From an uncultured Faecalibacterium sp. (GTDB lineage: Bacteria; Bacillota; Clostridia; Oscillospirales; Ruminococcaceae), in the NCBI GenBank assembly GCA_944386015.1, contig CALWZK010000021.1, positions 1 through 33,394 on the forward strand: a stretch of DNA of 33,394 nt. The letters run 5' to 3'. Below, in pieces: positions 22,285 through 33,394 of the stretch. The stretch's first letter is position 1, and each line of letters begins with the position of its first letter. The translations under genes were made by a program, and so were the position numbers. The notes beneath the pieces were generated by a model. It made no database searches and was not told where the DNA came from. It worked only from the letters and a program-made list of their open reading frames with translations.

Positions 22285-24060
22285 ATGATATCACACGAAT
22301 ATGTGGAGGAGCTGATCCGCCGCAGCGACATTGTCGATGTGGTGGGCAATTATGTTCAGCTCAAGCACAAGGGCCGGCTGTACGGCGGGCTGTGCCCTTT
22401 TCACAATGAAAAGACGCCGTCCTTCTACGTCTATCCCGAGACCCAGAGTTTCTACTGCTTTGGCTGCGGGGCGGGCGGGGATGTCATCACCTTTATTAAG
22501 AAGATCAGCTCCCTCAGTTACCCGGAGGCAGTCAAGCTGCTGGCGGAGCGGGCGGGGATGCCCGAGCCGGAGGAGGACGACGGTACCGGCCGGATGCGCA
22601 GCCGCATCCTTTCCATGAACAAGGAGGCGGCCCGCTTCTTCCATGCCTGCCTCAATTCCAGCGTGGATGAGGCCGCCCAGGCCCGGGCCTACTGGCGCCG
22701 CCGCGGCCTGGATGACCGCACCATCTCCCGGTTTGGCCTGGGCTATGCCCCCAACGATGGACAGGCCCTGTACCACTTTCTGCGGGACAAGGGCTATACC
22801 CAGGCTGAGATGGATGCCAGCGGCCTGTTCAAGCGGAGCCAGTCGGGGCGGATCTACTGCCTGTTCTGGCGGCGGGTCATCACCCCCATCTTTGACCTGC
22901 GGGGGAACGTGATCGCCTTTGGCGGCCGGGTGATGGACGACTCCAAGCCCAAGTATGTCAACAGCCCCGAGACCCTGGTCTATCACAAGTCGGATACGGT
23001 GTTCGCCCTCCAGATCGCCAAGAAGAGCGCTTCCCGGCGGTATGTGCTCTGCGAGGGCTACATGGACGTGATCAGCATGCAGCAGGCCGGCATTGACACG
23101 GCGGTCTGCGCCTGCGGCACTGCCCTGACCCAGGCTCAGGTGAAACTGCTCAGCGAGTACGCCGACGAAGTGATTCTGAGTTACGATTCAGACGAGGCAG
23201 GCCAGAAAGCCACCATCCGGTCCCTGGAACTGTTCCGGAACAGCCCGGTGCAGGTGGGTGTGCTGAACATCCCCAACGCCAAGGACCCCGACGAGTACAT
23301 CAAGAAATTTGGCGCCGAGCGGTTCCAGCAGCTGCTGGACAGCGCAGGCAACGCCATGGACTTCCGGCTGGCCCGGGCCCGGGCCAAGTATGACCTGTCC
23401 CAGGACAACCAGCGGCTGGGCTATATCCAGGAAGCGGTGGAAATTCTGGCCGACGGTTCCACCCCCACCGAGAAAGAGCTCTACGCCGGGCGGCTGGCCG
23501 AGGAGACCAACATCGCCAAGGCAGCGATCCTGGCCCAGGTGGAGGACGTATCCCGGAAGATGGGCGCTAAGCGCCGGTCGGCCCGGCGGAGGGAAATCCT
23601 CCACTCGGGGGAGATGGACACCATCAAGGTGCCCTATGAAAAGAGCGGCCCGGGGGCCATCGGCATCGCCTCTTCCCAGCGGCGGCTGGTGGCGGCGGCG
23701 CTGCGCCAGCCGGAGTATCTGAAAAAGATTGCCCCGGCCATGGACCCCGACAGCATTCTGAACCCCGACCTGCGGGAGGGCTACCAGGCCATCCTGCAGT
23801 GCTACCAGCAGGGGCATGAGGTGAGTTTGGGCGCACTGGCGCCGGTGATCAGCGAAAAGGCCATGAATGAACTGAGCGGTGCCGCGGCAGAATACAATGA
23901 CGTAAGCTGCACGCCGCAGGACGTGGAAATGCATCTGGAACGGATTGCCCGGGGTGAGCCGCTGTCGGCACGGGCAGCCAGTAAAAGCGCCCAGGAGCTC
24001 AGCGACTACCTGGCGCAGATGAGCCGGCGCAAGGGGGGCGGCCAGCCGGAGGAAGAGTGA
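22285..24060 (+). CDS. dnaG: DNA primase
   Basis: A 591-residue primase that makes RNA primers at the replication fork. The zinc-binding domain shows the CHCC set C37, H40, C58, C61 (CPFHNEKTPSF and YCFGCGAGGD). The catalytic core includes RFGLGYAP and FDLRGNVIAFGGRV. The TOPRIM part has CEGYMDVISMQQAG and LSYDSDEAGQKA with its metal-binding acids. The last 150 residues or so form the helicase-interaction domain. The frame extends 18 codons upstream, but MISHEYVEEL is the family-like start and AGGGAAG lies before it. rpoD follows directly, the classical macromolecular-synthesis arrangement; rpsU is absent here. Confidence 0.96.
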   Translation: MISHEYVEELIRRSDIVDVVGNYVQLKHKGRLYGGLCPFHNEKTPSFYVYPETQSFYCFGCGAGGDVITFIKKISSLSYPEAVKLLAERAGMPEPEEDDGTGRMRSRILSMNKEAARFFHACLNSSVDEAAQARAYWRRRGLDDRTISRFGLGYAPNDGQALYHFLRDKGYTQAEMDASGLFKRSQSGRIYCLFWRRVITPIFDLRGNVIAFGGRVMDDSKPKYVNSPETLVYHKSDTVFALQIAKKSASRRYVLCEGYMDVISMQQAGIDTAVCACGTALTQAQVKLLSEYADEVILSYDSDEAGQKATIRSLELFRNSPVQVGVLNIPNAKDPDEYIKKFGAERFQQLLDSAGNAMDFRLARARAKYDLSQDNQRLGYIQEAVEILADGSTPTEKELYAGRLAEETNIAKAAILAQVEDVSRKMGAKRRSARRREILHSGEMDTIKVPYEKSGPGAIGIASSQRRLVAAALRQPEYLKKIAPAMDPDSILNPDLREGYQAILQCYQQGHEVSLGALAPVISEKAMNELSGAAAEYNDVSCTPQDVEMHLERIARGEPLSARAASKSAQELSDYLAQMSRRKGGGQPEEE

Positions 24061-24105
24061 GTCCTGCCGCCCATTTTGGTTGACCGAAAGGAGAGACGCC
24101 TTTTT

Positions 24106-25179
24106 ATGTCCCCAGAAATGCTTGCAGAGACCCTGGCCCGGAAGGCCCGCCGCCGGCCCCTGACTTCCGAACAGCTGAGCCGCGCCATGGAGGCGGAGGA
24201 TTTTGATCTTTCAGGGCTGGATGCCCTCTACGAAGCACTCAAGGCGAAAGGGGTGTCCCTGGCGCCGGAAATGCAGGAGGAAGAGCCCCCGGCCCTGGGG
24301 GAGGAGGACATCGGCACCCTGGAAAAGGAGCTCTCCCCCTCAGGGGTGACTCTGGATGATCCGGTGAAAGCCTACCTGAAAGAGATCGGCGCCGTGCCGC
24401 TGCTGAGCGGGGAAGAGGAGGCGGCCCTGGCGGCTGCGGCCCGGGCGGGGGATGCACAGGCCCGTCAGCGGCTGTGCGAGGCCAACCTGCGGCTGGTGGT
24501 GTCGGTGGCCAAGCGGTATGCAGGCCGGGGGCTGCCTTTCCTGGATCTGATCCAGGAGGGCAACCTGGGGCTGATGAAGGCGGCTGAAAAATTCGAGCCC
24601 GAGCGGGGCTTCAAGTTCTCTACCTATGCCACCTGGTGGATTCGCCAGGCCATCACCCGGGCCATCGCCGACCAGGGCCGGACCATTCGGATTCCGGTCC
24701 ACCTGGTGGAGAGCATCAACCGGGTCAAAAAGACCTCTTCCGAGCTGCTCCATCAAAACGGCCGGGAACCCACCCCCGCTGAGATTGCGGTCCGCCTGTC
24801 CATCGAGCCGGACCGGGTGAGCCAGCTGCTCCAGCTGGCCCAGGAGCCGGTGAGCCTGGAGGCGCCGGTGGGGGAGGAGGACGACGCCCACATCGAGGAC
24901 TTTGTCCAGGATGAAACCGCCGGCATCCCCGCCGACGAGGCGGGCCGGCAGATGCTCCACCGGGAACTGGTGTCGGTGCTGGCCAGCCTGACCCCCCGGG
25001 AGCAGAAAGTTCTGTCCCTGCGGTTTGGCCTGGAGGACGGCCGCCCCCGCACCCTGGAGGAGCTGGGCCAGGAATTCCACGTCACCCGGGAGCGGGTGCG
25101 CCAAATCGAGGCCAAAGCCCTCCGCAAACTCCGCCACCCCAGCCGGGCCAAGCGCCTGCGGGACTATCTGGAAGAATAA
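24106..25179 (+). CDS. rpoD: RNA polymerase primary sigma factor (RpoD/SigA)
   Basis: A 357-residue group 1 sigma factor. A short N-terminal region 1.1-like segment ([27 protein letters not shown]) is followed by region 1.2 ([21 protein letters not shown]), region 2 ([38 protein letters not shown] and [17 protein letters not shown]), region 3, and region 4 with [29 protein letters not shown]. The ATG at 24106 has AAAGGAGAG about ten bases upstream; the TTG ten codons earlier overlaps that site. It is 45 bases after dnaG. The near-consensus promoters in this window are what this protein would recognise. Confidence 0.95.
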   Translation: MSPEMLAETLARKARRRPLTSEQLSRAMEAEDFDLSGLDALYEALKAKGVSLAPEMQEEEPPALGEEDIGTLEKELSPSGVTLDDPVKAYLKEIGAVPLLSGEEEAALAAAARAGDAQARQRLCEANLRLVVSVAKRYAGRGLPFLDLIQEGNLGLMKAAEKFEPERGFKFSTYATWWIRQAITRAIADQGRTIRIPVHLVESINRVKKTSSELLHQNGREPTPAEIAVRLSIEPDRVSQLLQLAQEPVSLEAPVGEEDDAHIEDFVQDETAGIPADEAGRQMLHRELVSVLASLTPREQKVLSLRFGLEDGRPRTLEELGQEFHVTRERVRQIEAKALRKLRHPSRAKRLRDYLEE

Positions 25180-25183
25180 CGCA

Positions 25184-25220
25184 GCCCCTGCCTTTCCTGC
25201 TGGAAAGGGCAGGGGCTTTT
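25184..25220 (+). terminator. Terminator after rpoD
   Basis: GCCCCTGCC-TTTCC (25184-25197) pairs with GGAAAGGGCAGGGGC (25202-25216), with one bulged C, then TTTT. This is a long GC-rich stem just after the stop codon. Confidence 0.9.
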
Positions 25221-25409
25221 GCTGCGCCGGCGGAACAGGTGCGCCGCAAAATGCAAGAGTCAAGATAGACAAAATCACCAAAGGCAATTTTGGATGGAAC
25301 GTGAAAAACCGAAAATGCAAGCCCTTTGACACACTATGATAACACGTTTCCGTGTGTACGAAGCTTTTCGGCGGCAGAAAAAATTTTTGACTGAAAGCTG
25401 TAAAATGGC

Positions 25410-25438
25410 TTGACAACAGGACTTTTTTGCGCTATACT
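25410..25438 (+). promoter_or_regulatory. Promoter of rpoBC
   Basis: A perfect TTGACA (25410-25415) and TATACT (25433-25438) are exactly 17 bases apart. This would start a leader of about 190 bases. The rest of the 454-base gap (25180-25633) has no convincing gene. The leader holds short hairpins such as CTGCG...CGCAG (about 25463-25487) and GGCG-CGCC (about 25572-25585). Confidence 0.92.
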
Positions 25439-25633
25439 TCTGTAGTATCACAAAATGGAATACTGCGCGAAAAATGGGGTTTCGCAGCTCGCATGAAACG
25501 AAAAGTTTGTGAAAAACGACGAACCCGTTCGGCCTGCGCAGGGGCTGTTTCTGTGAGTCTGCCAGAAATCGGGCGGCTTCGCGCCGTCTTGTCTCACGTC
25601 CGTGGAGTATAAAAGTAAGGAGTGGTCGATTTT

Positions 25634-29461
<3,828 letters not shown>

Positions 29462-29516
29462 AAACAGCCGGTTTCGCATCGGAACTTGTTATAGAGATTA
29501 AGGAAGGGTTCGATTC

Positions 29517-33092
<3,576 letters not shown>

Positions 33093-33109
33093 AAAGATCC
33101 CTTAAAACC

Positions 33110-33143
33110 AAGCCCCATCTGCTGCCCGCAGGTGGGGCTTTTT
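33110..33143 (+). terminator. Terminator of rpoBC
   Basis: AAGCCCCATCTGC (33110-33122) pairs with GCAGGTGGGGCTT (33128-33140) over 13 bases with one G-T pair, and the T run continues to 33143. The loop is five bases. Confidence 0.95.
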
Positions 33144-33213
33144 GGTTGCGGCCCGTTCATCTCTCAAAAAAATTAAATTTGTGGTATAAAACAAAAATTT
33201 TCTGGAAAAACTG

Positions 33214-33242
33214 TTGACATCACAGAACATTCTGTGTAAAAT
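33214..33242 (+). promoter_or_regulatory. Promoter of rpsL
   Basis: TTGACA (33214-33219) and TAAAAT (33237-33242) are 17 bases apart, giving a leader of about 85 bases. The leader contains a GCCGGAC/GTCCGGC hairpin (33286-33304) with a five-base loop, ending 29 bases before the start codon. Confidence 0.9.
33221..33236. promoter_or_regulatory. Perfect palindrome filling the rpsL promoter spacer
   Basis: CACAGAA-CA-TTCTGTG has seven-base arms and occupies the spacer between the -35 and -10 boxes. A protein bound there would block or reshape the promoter. The binder is unknown. Confidence 0.55.
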
Positions 33243-33333
33243 AAACTTGTTGCGCTCCACCACAGGTGAAGTGCGGCAAAAATGTGCCGGACAACCCGTC
33301 CGGCGAAGAAAACTAGTGGAAAGGAGAAACACA

Positions 33334-33394
33334 ATGCCTACTTTTAACCAGCTTGTACGCAAAGGCCGCGATGTCCTGGCTACCAAGAGCACTG
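33334..33394 (+). CDS. rpsL: 30S ribosomal protein S12, N-terminal part (cut by the window edge)
   Basis: The first 20 codons read MPTFNQLVRKGRDVLATKST, matching the conserved N-terminus of S12, the decoding-centre protein of the small subunit. AAAGGAG lies seven bases before the ATG. The rest of the gene, and probably rpsG and fusA, should follow outside the window. Position after rpoBC with a separate promoter is the usual order in Firmicutes. Confidence 0.95.
   Translation, partial: MPTFNQLVRKGRDVLATKST

Noticed and set aside
25321-25345. A second rpoB promoter using TTGACA at 25326-25331
   Set aside because: The nearest -10-like TATGAT is three bases away, and nothing suitable lies 16-18 bases downstream.
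25427-25612. A 61-codon frame in the rpoB leader
   Set aside because: It overlaps the promoter itself, lacks a ribosome binding site and has no recognisable sequence.

Overview
The window is GC-rich (AT-rich only in promoter gaps) and carries a butyrate-forming gene set, a PTS-fed peptidoglycan-recycling operon, single-copy housekeeping genes and Firmicutes-type promoters and ribosome binding sites. This fits a strictly anaerobic gut Clostridia of the Oscillospiraceae/Ruminococcaceae, near Faecalibacterium, Subdoligranulum or Gemmiger. The placement rests on gene content and protein character, not on a search. I see no insertion sequence, phage gene, CRISPR array, tRNA or rRNA, so this is a core-genome segment.

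Layout. 1-1690: the 3' end of an upstream gene (perhaps SPFH) overlapping a small ribbon-helix-helix protein, then a convergent DacF-like penicillin-binding-protein homologue whose three active-site motifs are all degenerate. 1895-2587: a metallophosphoesterase. 2661-8019: a divergent regulon for N-acetylmuramic acid recycling: an RpiR/MurR-type regulator on the minus strand, and murQ, murP-type PTS EIIBC, mupG and a HAD phosphatase on the plus strand, the last three translationally coupled. 8185-10763: a membrane protein built from two CmpB-like repeats and a convergent AI-2E-family transporter.

10798-19668: the butyrate block. Butyryl-CoA:acetate CoA-transferase lies on the minus strand. 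Across a 702-bp gap full of inverted repeats lie coaD and then thl-crt-hbd-bcd-etfB-etfA on the plus strand. Together these carry acetyl-CoA to acetoacetyl-CoA, 3-hydroxybutyryl-CoA, crotonyl-CoA and butyryl-CoA, with probable electron bifurcation by Bcd/EtfAB, and release butyrate with acetate as CoA acceptor. Acetyl-CoA is regenerated. coaD makes a late intermediate of CoA itself.

19899-33394: a CAP-domain lipoprotein, a YigZ-family protein, a dGTPase-like HD hydrolase, dnaG and rpoD, then rpoB and rpoC behind a near-consensus promoter, and finally the first 20 codons of rpsL behind another near-consensus promoter that contains a perfect palindrome.

No clearly novel multi-gene system is visible. 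The most interesting points are the catalytically stripped DacF homologue, the folded leaders upstream of coaD and but, the compact mur divergon with an operator candidate, the HAD gene coupled to mupG, the hairpins inside the butyrate operon, and the palindromes at rpsL and yigZ.
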